The notes under the pieces: model-generated
The model's database searches: none
Seen by the model: only the letters and a program-made list of their open reading frames with translations
Told to the model about the DNA's origin: nothing
Assembly: GCA_018857735.1 (NCBI GenBank)
Contig: JABMCL010003159.1
Coordinates: 303,501 to 367,500 of the forward strand
Length of the DNA: 64,000 nt
Direction: 5' to 3'
DNA from: Alviniconcha marisindica
Taxonomy: Eukaryota; Mollusca; Gastropoda; Provannidae
Shown here: positions 21,806-29,484 of the stretch, one piece after another
Layout of the letters: the number at the start of each line of letters is the position of its first letter
Position numbering within the stretch: position 1 is the stretch's first letter
Translations under genes and position numbers: made by a program

Positions 21806-23375
21806 GAGCTGTGACTTAAGCCCAGTGCTCCAAATGCACACACACACACAGTTTGTGTGTGTGTGAGTGTGCATCCATGTGTGTTTGTACATGCATGTGT
21901 TTGTACACCTGTGTGTGTTTATACATGCATGTGTGTGTACACCTGTGTGTGTTTGTACATGTGTATGTGTGTGTGTTGTGTATGCATACATGTGTATACT
22001 GTATGCGCATGTGTCGGTTTTTGTGTTCACCATGTGCTCATATTTTTTTTGTGTTCACCATGTCCTCACCTTTTTTTCGGCATCCTTTGTCTCCTTCTGA
22101 GATAGATCAGTCCTCAGCCTCATTCCCCAGTAAGGAAGTTTCTTGGTGAAAGGAGACTTTTGAAATGGTGTTTTGATGTTCATTACTCTTGCATTTTGTC
22201 TTCTGAGGGAAATGCGACGTTTTCTCCTCACAGGCACGTGATGGTGAATTTCGTGGTTGTGTTTGCAGGGGGTTACTACCAGCAGGGCTACCAGCATCCC
22301 CCAACAACTGTTGTGGTTCAGCAGAAGCCCAATAAAGGGGGGTTCCTGTCTGGCAACAAAGGCAACATGGCAATGGGTCAGTTTTCTTCCCACCTACTAT
22401 GTCTGTGTTGATGTGGATGTATACATTACATGTACAACTCTCTCTCTCTCCCTCTCTCTGTCTGTCTCTGTGTCTCTGTGTCTCTCTCTCCATGACTGTG
22501 GTGTTTGGGAAGGCATAGCCCAATGAAATTTTGTTTTTGTGTCAGAAATGAGATGGCAGCATAAAATGTCTTTAAGGTGTGTTGTGCTGCTTTAAATTTC
22601 GTGGTCTGTGTACTGGACAAGATTCCCTCACATTCCTAGCTTCAGGATTCTCTCAGTTCGCCTGCCTGTCTGTATGTCTGTCTGTGTGTCTCATAAATAC
22701 TCACACGATACTTTGCAATCACATATTTATAGGGTATGTCATCTAACTTCTTGCGTCTAGCTCCTACACATCCCACTCTGTTGCCATAGTGATGAGATGT
22801 ACCAACACATACAGATAAACAATTTCTACTTTCTCAACATTTTCTTGCAAAGTAACTTTGAGCTCTGCTGTGTAAAGAAAAACATATTTAAAAAAAAAAA
22901 ATGTTATCTTGTGTCAAAAGGATCTGTGTCCACCTTTTGTGTGTTTTGAAAGTATAGATCTGCCATGTTTTCCATTCCTTGCTGTTGTCTTCATCCATCT
23001 CAAGTCTCTGCTGTCTGTTTTAAGCTCTGTTTGCTGCCTGTTTTATGTTTTGTGTAAATTAAGTATTGTATAGTCAGTATGCTTGTGCGGTTTTTGTGCC
23101 TGTGTGTGTTGGTGTACATGCTTAGAATAGTCTCAACAGACACGATTTTGTGCTCTATAACTACTTTTATTATTATTATTATTGTATCTACATGGCCTTT
23201 GTGTTGAAGTGCGCTGCGTGCTGCCTTGTGTGCAGGTCTGATCGGTGGAGCGGCACTGGGCTACGGCTTATCACATATGGGGGGTGGTCTGATGGGGTGG
23301 GGAATGCGTGGCAGTTGGAGTTCACTCAGCAGTTTTGGAAGTTGCGGCAGTTTTGGAAGCTTTGGCAGTTTTTGA
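4281..23375 (+). CDS. Evectin-like (PLEKHB-type) PH-domain protein, 8 coding exons
   Basis: Coding exons: 4281-4320, 4769-4884, 6198-6361, 13670-13697, 19969-20098, 21365-21679, 22269-22376 and 23236-23375. All introns are GT-AG and every junction keeps frame, giving 1041 nt and 346 residues ending at TGA 23373-23375. Seen: a PH domain at residues about 5-116, with an [13 protein letters not shown] start, [11 protein letters not shown] and a final WMDAICSV helix. A Pro/Tyr/Gln-rich region with YPQQ repeats follows at about 117-265, then a Gly-rich hydrophobic tail with [11 protein letters not shown]. Known: vertebrate evectins (PLEKHB1/2) share this order of parts. Evectin-2 binds phosphatidylserine through its PH domain and acts at recycling endosomes. 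Inferred: a membrane-associated lipid-binding adaptor. The PH assignment is firm; orthology to PLEKHB is probable, and another PH plus proline-rich family is possible. No polyadenylation signal could be assigned. Confidence 0.75.
4769..4884 (+). CDS. PH gene coding exon 2
   Basis: The acceptor is TTCCACAG. Residues 14-52 contain the PH core [20 protein letters not shown]. It ends in phase 0 at the donor TTT|GTAAGTATC. This donor is the one copied repeatedly through the following intron. Confidence 0.8.
4921..5640 (+). repeat. 56-bp tandem array copying the exon 2 donor
   Basis: About 12 units of roughly 56 bp. Intact units read TTTTTACATTGTTAG, then a 26-base block beginning GCAAGGTGGTGACTACTG, then GTAAGTATCTGTGTC. 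The GTAAGTATC motif matches the exon 2 donor and recurs at 4943, 5125, 5181, 5292, 5403, 5459 and 5516. Each unit therefore looks like a tiny exon with acceptor-like and donor-like borders. The forward open frames here come from the repeat and are not counted as genes. Confidence 0.85.
5936..6197 (+). repeat. 68-bp tandem array copying the exon 3 acceptor and exon start
   Basis: Four units begin at 5936, 6004, 6072 and 6140 and run straight into exon 3 at 6198. Each has a pyrimidine-rich TCCTTTCTTACA-like stretch, then CAG or CTG, then GA(G/A)G(T/C)GAGGAAAGGGTTTG. The real exon begins GAAGTGAGGAAATGGTTTGC. Copies at 5936 and 6072 keep a CAG acceptor; those at 6004 and 6140 have CTG instead. 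Confidence 0.85.
6198..6361 (+). CDS. PH gene coding exon 3
   Basis: Residues 53-107, the central and late strands of the PH domain, including [12 protein letters not shown]. The acceptor is TTCTTACACAG. The exon ends in phase 2 at the donor GTTAGT. Confidence 0.8.
6385..6790. repeat. Degenerate GT-rich tract in intron 3
   Basis: About 400 bases of interrupted TG/GGTG repeat directly after exon 3. The long open frames on both strands are low-complexity His/Thr or Val/Cys strings. Confidence 0.85.
7198..7637 (-). mobile_element. 3' end of a non-LTR retrotransposon (RT ORF tail plus 3' tail)
   Basis: On the minus strand the frame at 7637-7419 ends [20 protein letters not shown] followed by [14 protein letters not shown]. 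This is the conserved C-terminal signature of CR1/Jockey/RTE-type reverse transcriptase ORFs (WN.LP..LR, then FK..LKT.LF). It is followed by a 3' tail containing CTTAGAATAGTCTCTATGGA and ending in TTATTATTAATT. A (CA)n tract at 7266-7309 sits inside the tail. Only the 3' end is present, as usual for 5'-truncated LINEs. A related tail occurs at 23100-23190. Confidence 0.65.
8105..8290. repeat. TG-rich microsatellite tract
   Basis: Interrupted TG repeats in intron 3; the pure block is at about 8245-8282. Confidence 0.85.
8500..8660. repeat. About 30-bp tandem repeat
   Basis: Around five copies of CAGTGATCAGTGTCAGGCTG with GTCCAGATGA spacers, just downstream of the nested secreted-peptide gene. 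Confidence 0.8.
8757..8762 (-). terminator. Candidate polyadenylation signal of the nested peptide gene
   Basis: AATAAA on the minus strand, about 100 bases past the stop codon of the secreted peptide, a normal distance for a short 3' UTR. Confidence 0.5.
8864..9193 (-). CDS. Secreted Gly/His/Tyr/Pro-rich peptide nested antisense in intron 3
   Basis: A single coding exon of 109 residues. The ATG at 9193-9191 is the first true ATG in frame. The frame stays open back to about 9268, but only through a GTG and an acceptor-like TTCCATTGTTCCAG, so the start at 9193 is preferred. Residues 1-20 ([20 protein letters not shown]) form a typical signal peptide with cleavage before AP. The mature part, about 88 residues, has no cysteine and is rich in Gly, His, Tyr, Pro and Arg. 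It contains a duplicated YPSHGGH and YRPGYRP, and ends GGRRY. A 5' UTR exon may end at a GTGAGC donor read from 9515 down. Families with this composition include shell-matrix proteins and Gly/His-rich antimicrobial peptides; which applies cannot be told from sequence alone. Confidence 0.7.
   Translation of the reverse strand: MKTAALLLVAMVLLPALISAAPGFPSRRYSGYPSHGGHHDSYPSHGGHQDHHGSGYRPGYRPSHGGYPQQHFRQGSGHSGHPGSYKQPSYPYPKKPVGHHPRPFGGRRY
9408..9520 (+). repeat. Dispersed repeat fragment, shared with 27995-28045
   Basis: AGAGTCACACGTGACCAGAG followed by CGCAGTGGGTCTGCTCGGAA resembles AGAATCACATGCGACAAAAG and CACAGCGAGTCTGCTCAAGA at about 28001. It lies in the presumed 5' UTR intron of the nested peptide gene. 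Confidence 0.5.
9765..9890 (+). repeat. Short outlier of the 16.5-18.2 kb minisatellite
   Basis: Contains TTAGATCCGACATGTATCAG, GCATGTATCAGTTGACCAGC and TGATGCAAGTTA, the same unit that forms the 1.7-kb array in intron 4. Confidence 0.8.
9900..10830. other. AT-rich intron 3 sequence without recognised features
   Basis: A-rich and AT-rich sequence with short TATATA and ATAATAAT stretches. No gene or clear repeat family was recognised. Confidence 0.5.
10830..11070 (+). repeat. Dispersed repeat family C, copy 1
   Basis: ACTGATGCACCCAATAGGCT with CTTTATGAAGGGGG, TTTACTCTACTTTAAGGTCT with TCCAGATCTAAATA, and CTCAACAATTAACTACTTGC also occur, diverged but in the same order, at 59800-60090. No tRNA-like head or coding signal was seen. 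Confidence 0.6.
11487..11905. repeat. Long TG-rich microsatellite tract
   Basis: About 400 bases of interrupted TG repeats with GCATGCATGCATG blocks. Long open frames on both strands are repeat artefacts. Confidence 0.9.
12581..12635 (+). repeat. CTTAC-tailed dispersed repeat, copy 1
   Basis: ACATAACCGTACCAGTTGAC followed by TGGGCATAAAACATC and AACTTACTTACTTACTTAC. It is one of seven copies in the window. All intronic copies have the CTTAC tail in the sense direction of the host gene. Confidence 0.7.
13288..13510. repeat. TG-rich microsatellite tract before exon 4
   Basis: TG repeat with a (GTCT)n block at about 13385-13400. It lies in intron 3 upstream of the 28-nt exon 4. Confidence 0.9.
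13670..13697 (+). CDS. PH gene coding exon 4, a 28-nt microexon
   Basis: Adds one base to finish a codon and then nine codons (TWMDAICSV), the C-terminal PH helix with its near-invariant Trp. The acceptor is TTTTTCTTCAG and the donor GTATGT. It ends in phase 0. The flanking introns are about 7.3 kb and 6.3 kb, so a very small exon lies between two long repeat-rich introns. Confidence 0.8.
13766..13861. repeat. (TG)n followed by a long poly-G tract
   Basis: TG repeat at 13768-13798, then GGGGAGG and an uninterrupted run of more than 20 G ending at about 13861. Confidence 0.9.
14310..14390 (+). repeat. SINE or LINE tail with (ATC)n
   Basis: GCATTAATGGAATCATGCGC followed by TATAAAAGTGGAC and (ATC)n. 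The GCRCTATAAAA...TCATCATC layout is a retroposon 3' tail and resembles the one at about 28045-28075. Confidence 0.55.
14700..15355 (+). repeat. 62-bp minisatellite in intron 4
   Basis: About ten units of 62 bp built from CACAGTAGCTGAGAGGTGTG, TGCACCTGTGC and CACAGTAGCTGGTGTGTATG. The CACAGTAGCTGAGAGG block is shared with the much larger array that abuts exon 5. Confidence 0.9.
15360..16445. other. Intron 4 sequence without recognised features
   Basis: About 1.1 kb with no supported gene, a run of short TACTAGTACTA-like direct repeats near 15650, and no other clear structure. Confidence 0.5.
16446..16555 (+). repeat. SINE family A fragment, copy 1, with poly-G
   Basis: AACATGGTGCTTAACGTCCA, CTGAAACCATATGGCTTATT and AGGGATGGGG match the copy at 51010. 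A poly-G run of about 17 follows, then ATTATATGACTACTGTCACC. Confidence 0.65.
16555..18255 (+). repeat. 1.7-kb minisatellite in intron 4
   Basis: More than 40 diverged copies of a roughly 38-bp unit: TTAGATCCGACATGTATCAG, TTGTCCAGCTGATGCAAG. At 17270-17660 a variant carrying GGTATCAATCAGTTATACCA forms a longer higher-order unit repeated several times. Confidence 0.9.
18255..19968 (+). repeat. (TG)n/minisatellite array ending at the exon 5 acceptor
   Basis: About 25 copies of CACAGTAGCTGAGAG separated by TG repeats of varying length, usually with GCATGTGTGTGTGT before each block. The last unit runs into TGTGTACTTGTGTCACAG, which is the exon 5 acceptor, with exon 5 starting at 19969. Most units offer the same TGTGTCACAG sequence as the true acceptor. 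Confidence 0.9.
19969..20098 (+). CDS. PH gene coding exon 5
   Basis: Residues 117-159, beginning [10 protein letters not shown], a Pro/Ala/Ser/Gln-rich linker with an APPPYS motif (PPxY-like, a possible WW-domain ligand). It ends in phase 1 at the donor GTACAC. Confidence 0.75.
20156..20316. repeat. (CA)n microsatellite after exon 5
   Basis: Pure CA to about 20227, then an interrupted CA/ATGCATG tract. Confidence 0.9.
21138..21290 (+). repeat. Inverted repeat arm 1, upstream of exon 6
   Basis: CAGCTCAGTAC, a (CA)n run of about 90 bases, then 48 bases starting TAAAACAACAGC and ending CACTGAGCAA. Its reverse complement occurs at 21691-21811. Confidence 0.9.
21365..21679 (+). CDS. PH gene coding exon 6, the YPQQ-repeat exon
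   Basis: 315 nt, phase 1 on both sides, so skipping it would keep frame. It encodes residues 160-264: tandem AYPQQ/PYPQQ repeats, then [16 protein letters not shown] and PPPAGY motifs. Known: such (X)YPxQ/XYPPX tails are disordered and often self-associate or bind WW/SH3 domains. Long complementary arms flank it on both sides. Confidence 0.8.
21691..21811 (+). repeat. Inverted repeat arm 2, downstream of exon 6
   Basis: Starts TTGCTCAGTGAGTGGGTTGG and continues for 48 bases before (TG)n and GTACTGAGCTG. Over the 48 unique bases only two positions differ from the complement of arm 1. The arms differ mainly in CA/TG repeat length. Confidence 0.9.
21838..21990. repeat. TG/TACATGCATG-rich tract
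   Basis: Interrupted TG repeat in intron 6. Open frames of Cys/Val repeats are artefacts. Confidence 0.85.
22269..22376 (+). CDS. PH gene coding exon 7
   Basis: 108 nt, phase-symmetric. Residues 265-300: [27 protein letters not shown] and NKGNMAMG. The acceptor is GTTTGCAG; the donor is GTCAGT, weaker than GTAAGT. It links the proline-rich region to the hydrophobic tail. Confidence 0.75.
22439..22494. repeat. (CT)n microsatellite
   Basis: Pyrimidine CTCTCTCCCTCTCTCTGTCT repeat in intron 7. Confidence 0.9.
23100..23190 (+). mobile_element. Retrotransposon 3' tail in intron 7
   Basis: CTTAGAATAGTCTCAACAGA, CACGATTTTGTGCTCTATAA and (TTA)n. It matches the LINE tail at 7198-7270 read on the minus strand and lies about 45 bases upstream of exon 8. 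Confidence 0.6.
23236..23375 (+). CDS. PH gene coding exon 8 (C-terminus and stop)
   Basis: Residues 301-346. [20 protein letters not shown] is a glycine-zipper-like hydrophobic stretch comparable to the hydrophobic C-terminus of evectins. It is followed by a Ser/Gly/Phe tail with GSFGSFGSF, then TGA. A poly-G run of about 21 starts a few bases after the stop codon, in the 3' UTR. Confidence 0.75.
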
Positions 23376-24060
23376 GATTGTGGGGGGGGGGGGGGGGGGG
23401 GTTAAAAAAAATGGGGGGTGGGGGGTGGGATGTGTTATTTTCTCTTTGTTTTGCGATGTCAGTGTGTGTTTTTGTTTTGTTTCTTCCAAGATTGCTTCTT
23501 CTTTTTTTAAACTTCTGGTGTGTTTTTTAAATCAGTGGGGCATTTTTGTTGTTGTTTTTTGTTTATCAGCTTGCACCTCAGACCCCTTGTTATGACAAGT
23601 GATTTCTGTGTGTGATAACTGGCCTTGAGAGATAACTGTCCTTGAGACATGGGTCTGTTTCCCAGCAAATCAAATCACAGTGCATAATTATATTAGTTTG
23701 TGCTGATCTGGTCCGTATACACTCTTTATGACCCCCACCCCCATCCCCACCTGGCTCTGTTTGTATTTGTTTTTAGTTCCATACAGCATGTTCTTCTGCA
23801 CTGTTTTGTTTTTGTTTTGTTGTTGTTGTTTTTCAGTGCTGCTTGCTAGTTTGTACTGATATGTGTCTAAATTGTTATCCCATGATGATAGAACTTGTTA
23901 TATGAAAACTGCTCTTGATCTGTGTCTCTTTGTTGTTGGTCTGTGATTTTGTGAGTTCGCGGCAGCTGTGCAGTCGATCTGACCCACAAGTTTTACAGCT
24001 TACTTCTTGCTTAAGGCTTTTGAAATAATCTGATAAACACCACCTTCAGCACTGGACAGA
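23376..24060. other. Presumed start of the PH gene 3' UTR
   Basis: A poly-G run at about 23380-23401, then T-rich sequence with GTTGTTGTTTTT runs. No confident AATAAA was found close to the stop, so the transcript may continue into the repeats downstream. Confidence 0.4.
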
Positions 24061-25790
24061 TGTCTGTGATGGCCTTTGATCAGCAACCCCTGTACCTTCT
24101 TTTCACATGGGCAGTGAGGAGAGGTTGGGGGGGGGGGGGGGGCAACATTTTCAATGGCCACAAGTCAGTGTGCTTAGACAAGCAGACTCTTTACTGGTCA
24201 CTGGACAGTGTCTGTGGACATGCAGACTTTTTAGTCTGGGCCTAGGGATCTTAGAACAGTAACAGCAGACAGATGTCTCTGATGGTCACTGGTCAGTGTC
24301 AGTGGACAAGCAGATCATTACTCTGGCCTGAAGATCTGTAATGACAACAGAGACAGCTGTCTGTGATGGTCACTGGTCAGTGTCAGTGGACAGGCATGAA
24401 GATCTGTAACGACAACACAGACAACTGTCTGTGATGGTCACTGGTCAGTGTCAGTGGACAAGCAGAACATTACTCTGGCCTGAAGATCTGTAACGACAAC
24501 AGAGACAGCTGTCTGTGATGGTCACTGGTCAGTGTCAGTGGACAGGCAGATCATTACTCTGGCATGAAGATCTGTAACAACAACAGAGACAGCTGTCTCT
24601 GACAGTCACTGGTCAGTGTGGATGAGCAGACTCTCACTGTGTGTCTGCCTAGAGATCTTTAACAGTAACACAAGACGTGTTTCTATGGTAGTCACTGGTC
24701 AGTGCGTGTGGACTAGCAAACTGTTACTCTGTGTATAGAGATCTTTACCAGTAATACCAGACACATTTCTCTGATGGTCATTGGTCAGTGCGTGTGGACA
24801 AGCAGACTGTGTTACTCTGTGTGTAGAGATCTTTAACAGTAACACCTGACACGTTTTTCTGGTGGTTACTGGTCTGTGCCTGCAGACTAGCGGACTGTTA
24901 CTCTGTATGTAGAGATCTTTAACAGTAATACCAGACACATTTCTCTGGTGGGTTACTGGTCTGTGCCTGCAGACTAGCGGACTGTTACTCTGTATGTAGA
25001 GATCTTTAACAGTAATACCACACAAGTCTCTAGTGGTCCCTGTTGGTGCATGTGTACAAGCAGACTAACTGTTACTCAATGTGTAGAGATCTTTAACAGT
25101 AACACCACACAAGTGTCTCTAGTGGTTCCGGTCAGTGTATGTGTACAAGCAGACTAACTGTTACTCAATGTGTAGAGATCTTTAACAGTAACACCACACA
25201 AGTGTCTCTAGTGGTTCCGGTCAGTGTATGTGTACAAGCAGACTAACTGTTACTCAATGTGTAGAGATCTTTAACAGTAACACCACACAAGTGTCTCTAG
25301 TGGTTCCGGTCAGTGTATGTGTACAAGCAGACTAACTGTTTCTCAATGTGTAGAGATCTTTAACAGTAACACCACACAAGTGTCTCTAGTGGTTCCGGTC
25401 AGTGTATGTGTACAAGCAGACTAACTGTTACTCAATGTGTAGAGATCTTTAACAGTAACACCACACAAGTGTCTCTAGTGGTTCCGGTCAGTGTATGTGT
25501 ACAAGCAGACTAACTGTTACTCAATGTGTAGAGATCTTTAACAGTAACACCACACAAGTGTCTCTAGTGGTTCCGGTCAGTGTATGTGTACAAGCAGACT
25601 AACTGTTACTCAATGTGTAGAGATCTTTAACAGTAACACCACACAAGTGTCTCTAGTGGTTCCGGTCAGTGTATGTGTACAAGCAGACTAACTGTTACTC
25701 AATGTGTAGAGATCTTTAACAGTAACACCACACAAGTGTCTCTAGTGGTTCCGGTCAGTGTATGTGGACAAGCAGGCTGTAGCTCATGTC
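24060..25790 (+). repeat. 89-bp satellite-like array
   Basis: Diverged units at 24060-25080 share GTCACTGGTCAGTGT, GGACAAGCAGA and AGATCTGTAAC. They pass into eight nearly identical 89-bp units starting at 25081, 25170, 25259, 25348, 25437, 25526, 25615 and 25704 (GTGTAGAGATCTTTAACAGT). The homogeneous block indicates recent expansion. A poly-G run lies at 24127-24142. Confidence 0.9.
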
Positions 25791-26174
25791 GAGAATAACA
25801 CAGACAGGTGCCTGATGGTCATTGGTCTGTGTCAGTGGTCAAATAGACCTTGTTTCTCTGGCCGGGGATATTTATAGGTCATAAAAAAAGAGAAACAAAA
25901 AGTCAAGGTAATTAATAATATACCCGAGTGATTGTGCTGTATTGTTGTTGTTTTTTGCTGTAACATTGGGCATTTTTTTTACAATTTCTTGTTCTTTAAA
26001 TTTAATGTGTGTATAAATGAAAAATGTATGAAAAGGAACAACAAAAACACATCAGACAAACGGAATGAGCGTGTTCCCTCCCTCACCCATATTTGACTGA
26101 CTTATTTCACCCTTCTGTTCCTGGGTTGTTGTTTTTTTATATAATTTTTTTTTAATAACATTTTTATGACTGCT

Positions 26175-26420
26175 TGTTTCCTTCAAATTGTCTTTTATCA
26201 CTTCTGGACTCCCCTCAACTGTCTTTTATCACAGGTTGTTTCCCTTAAATTGTCTTTTATCACTGCTGGTCTCCCCTCAACCATCTTTTATCATGAGTTG
26301 TTTCCCTTAAATTGTCTTTTATCACTGCTGGTCTCCCCGCAACTGTCATTTATCATGAGTTGTTTCCCTTAAATTGTCTTTTATCACTTCTGGTCTCCCT
26401 AATACAGTCTTTTATCACTT
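26175..26420 (+). repeat. About 61-bp tandem repeat
   Basis: Around four copies of TTGTTTCCCTTAAATTGTCT, TTTATCACTGCTGGTCTCCC and TTTATCATGAG. Confidence 0.85.
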
Positions 26421-27124
26421 CTCACTCGTTTCCTTTGACATGCCATTCTGAACTCCAGTCAGTTCCACTTCTTGTTTTTCCAGGATGCTCTTTAATACCT
26501 TGGTCTTCTTTTTGGGCTCCACTTTTGGTTTTCTTTCTCCTTTTTGTTTCCTTTTAATTTCTCTGTCCCTCCCTGTTTCCTTTAAATTGCCATTGTCTTC
26601 ATGGTTTGGGGAAAGAAACATTTTTTTTGATACACCAGACATGTAGTCCTGCTTTTTACTGTTAAAATTATTCAGTGTTGTACTCTGCTGTGTAATATTA
26701 TGTGGCTTCATTGTTGTGTTAAAGTGTATGGTTGCATGCTAGAATTTTGCACTTGTTGTGTTCCTGGAAAGTAGTTCAGACACTTGTCACAATGATAGAT
26801 GAAAAACTGGGGGATGGGTGGTGGTGGTGATGTGTTGCCAGGGGAGTGCTTCCATTGCGAATCCATGTAAATGCAATTGTGATGTGTGCACAGAATCTGA
26901 TGGGCCTCTGGCTGTTAACTGAAAATAATGTCTTTTCCTTTCTTGGTCAGGAGGAAAATGTGATACAATCTTTCTGTTCTGTGCACAGCTGAATATAAAA
27001 TTTGTACAGTATTGTAGTTATAGTCAATAACATGTACAAAGAATTTTGGATTTTTGTGTGTGGAATAGAGTTGTGAGACTTCTCGGCACATCTTTTCTTC
27101 ATTTCTCCTTCTTCATGGACACAT

Positions 27125-27200
27125 GTGCTTGTGTGTGTGTATGCGCGTGCATGCATGTGTTCATGCGTACGTGCGTGCATGCATGTGTGTGCACTTGCCA
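27125..27200. repeat. TG/GCATG-rich microsatellite
   Basis: Interrupted TG repeat with GCATGCATG blocks. Confidence 0.8.
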
Positions 27201-27305
27201 TTTTTTAACAAAAGTTCTAAAATTATGCTTTTGATATGTACGTGTGTGTGTTTGTACTTTGTACAAGGACACTTTATTATCTCTTTCTACTAGTTAGCCA
27301 GATGT

Positions 27306-27372
27306 GTATCGCCCTGATATAACCATACTGGTTGACTGGGAATAAAACACAAACTCACTTACTTACTTACTC
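27306..27372 (+). repeat. CTTAC-tailed dispersed repeat, copy 2
   Basis: CGCCCTGATATAACCATACT, GGTTGACTGGGAATAAAACA and CACTTACTTACTTACT. This is the most complete plus-strand copy. Its internal AATAAA belongs to the repeat, so it is weak evidence for a gene end. Confidence 0.75.
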
Positions 27373-27579
27373 TGGTAGTTAGAAGTCAGAACCCTGATCT
27401 TTCAGTCTGGTTGACAAATAATGTACATGTTTGTAAAATTTGATGTCGTCACACCAGTGGTGTTTACTTTGGAATCTTTATATATATAGTAGGACAGAAC
27501 ATTTTGAGTGTGTTTTGAATTTTTGTAATCATTTTGGATGTATTCTTCTTCCCTTTATTACCACAGTATACAGGTGGAA

Positions 27580-28075
27580 AGTGCACTGTCCTGACCCCTC
27601 TAACTCATTGAATAGAGGGCGGGCTCACAATCAAAAGGTCACAGGTTTGAGTCCTGGCAGGAGTGGCGAAAGAAGTTTCTTCTGCAGTCAAGATTTCTGT
27701 GCTGACTCTTATTTCAGCATCCATTCCACCCCCATGTTACCACAGTAGCACATTAAAGATCTCAGTCATTCTGCCAAAAGTGTAGGTGGCAGGTTAATGC
27801 TGAACACACATGCATCGTACGTATGTGGCTTTGCATGAAGTAACATGACATGGCGCATGGTTGTATGGTGTATACAGAAATGTGCCAAGATGGCAGCAGT
27901 TTCACATGGCACCAGCCATATAACAACCAAACGGTTCTGTAAGTACACCACTTCAGTGGATATGCAAAATGTACTATAAAAAGCTACAGGTAGTCATTTA
28001 GAATCACATGCGACAAAAGCACAGCGAGTCTGCTCAAGAGCAGAGAAAAGCACTATATAAAAGTCATCATCAACT
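27580..28075 (+). mobile_element. tRNA-derived SINE, full-length candidate
   Basis: A pol III type-2 promoter is visible. CTAACTCATTGAATAGAGGG is an A-box-like region, and 40 bases on ACAGGTTTGAGTCCTGG is a good B box (GGTTYGANTCC). The body runs through TTACCACAGTAGCACATTAA and ends at a tail AGCACTATATAAAAGTCATC ATC. Similar tails occur at 14310 and a related body piece at 9408. A tRNA-like head, unrelated body and tail define a SINE. Exact borders and target-site duplications were not resolved. Confidence 0.6.
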
Positions 28076-29480
28076 GTACATTGATGCTGGCTGTGCAGTA
28101 TCAGGCCTTGTCTCTTAAACAGATCTGATTTGTGTTCATATGCATTTATGTTTTAACTGTGCGTAGCTTTCAGCTTTGGAAATCTGTGTCTATAGCACTG
28201 CTAAGTCATGACTGTCCTCCCCCTAAGAAAAGAAACAATACCCAAAATGTTTTTGTTACACTCAAAGTAACAGAAACATCTTTAGCATGGTGAATGTACC
28301 ATGAAACAGAACCAAGAAAAAGCTGATGTCACACACTGAGCAACAGTCATTAAGCACCACTACTTGGTTTCAGACCATACCTGCCATTAAAAAATGAATA
28401 ACAAATAATCATGTTATTGATATGTTTCTGCATGCATGAACACAGCTGTGTATTGATTGCAGCTTTACATGTGAGGTTTTTATTGTATAAATGCTGTATT
28501 TCATATGTATGGGGATGGCCCTAAGAAATGTAACTGTTTGGATTGAAGATCTGTTACTCCTTTTTCGTTGTTGTTGCTTTGTTCTTCTTCTTTATTTTTT
28601 TATATATTTTTTTGCCAGAGGATCCAACCAGATGTTCTATTTTACTTTCACAGCTCAAACTTGTCATTTTACCCTTGAAGAAATGACTGAAGCTTGGGTT
28701 GGATTTCCTGGCAAAAAAAATTTTTTAATGTTGGAAAAGGCTGGGTTTTTTCTGCTGTTGCTGTACGTGTTTAAAAATTGTAAAACTTTTTTTAAAAAGA
28801 CCCAAAAAAAAGACTCCAATCTGACCCATTTACTGATTATCCGTGCCATTTGTCTTCAAACTAACTTGTTTTCAGTACCTGCAATAATAACAGACTTGCC
28901 GTTTTGGTACAAATGTTGCCCTTACACAAAGAGCAAATCAGCTGGCAACCAACTGATCCCTGGAGACAATGTGGAAGAAACTGTGCAAGTAAATGGGTTG
29001 TGCAAAAGTAAGGCCGTGGTTGCTAGGGTGTGAATTTGGACTCATATGTGACGAGTAAATTAAGTTAAAGGCAGATAACCCCTAATCCTGATTTGCTAAA
29101 GAGTCCATAAATCCGGGTGTCCTTCCACATGGGCAAGTCATCAAAAGGCTCCAGAATAGCCAGTTGCCTGTGTTTATGTTTAAATCAGGAAATTCCATTG
29201 TTTTACCCATTAAAAACTAAGTGGATTGAACACATGTCAACCGCCATGTCAGTTTCAAAGTTCCTGTTGATAGCAGATGCCAGCGATCCAGTGACCCCTT
29301 CCTATTCAATATTTTCCTGTACCCTCTGCCATCTGCAGTGATGTGTGAATCTAAATTTTCTTGAATAAAAGCATGGTCTTCAGTGATACATGGGATGGTG
29401 TCAGTCCATACAAATGTTCTTTTTCTCCTCAATAACCAATAACAGGCCCTGTCAGTATAATGGCAGCAGCAAATAGCCGC
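28076..29480. other. Intergenic or 3' UTR sequence, no supported gene
   Basis: Contains a 180-codon open frame (28491-29033) that is low-complexity and not convincing. An AATAAA at about 29363 on the plus strand is a possible distant polyadenylation signal for the PH gene. Confidence 0.4.
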
Positions 29481-29484
29481 TGTT

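Noticed and set aside
25081..25790. Regular direct repeats resembling a CRISPR array
   Set aside because: The whole 89-bp unit is conserved, with no variable spacers, in a eukaryotic setting. It is a satellite-like array.
27340..27346. AATAAA as the PH gene polyadenylation signal
   Set aside because: It is part of a dispersed repeat consensus about 4 kb past the stop codon.
28491..29033. 180-codon plus-strand open frame
   Set aside because: Leu/Phe/Lys low-complexity stretches and no recognisable domain. About one frame this long is expected by chance in 64 kb over six frames.
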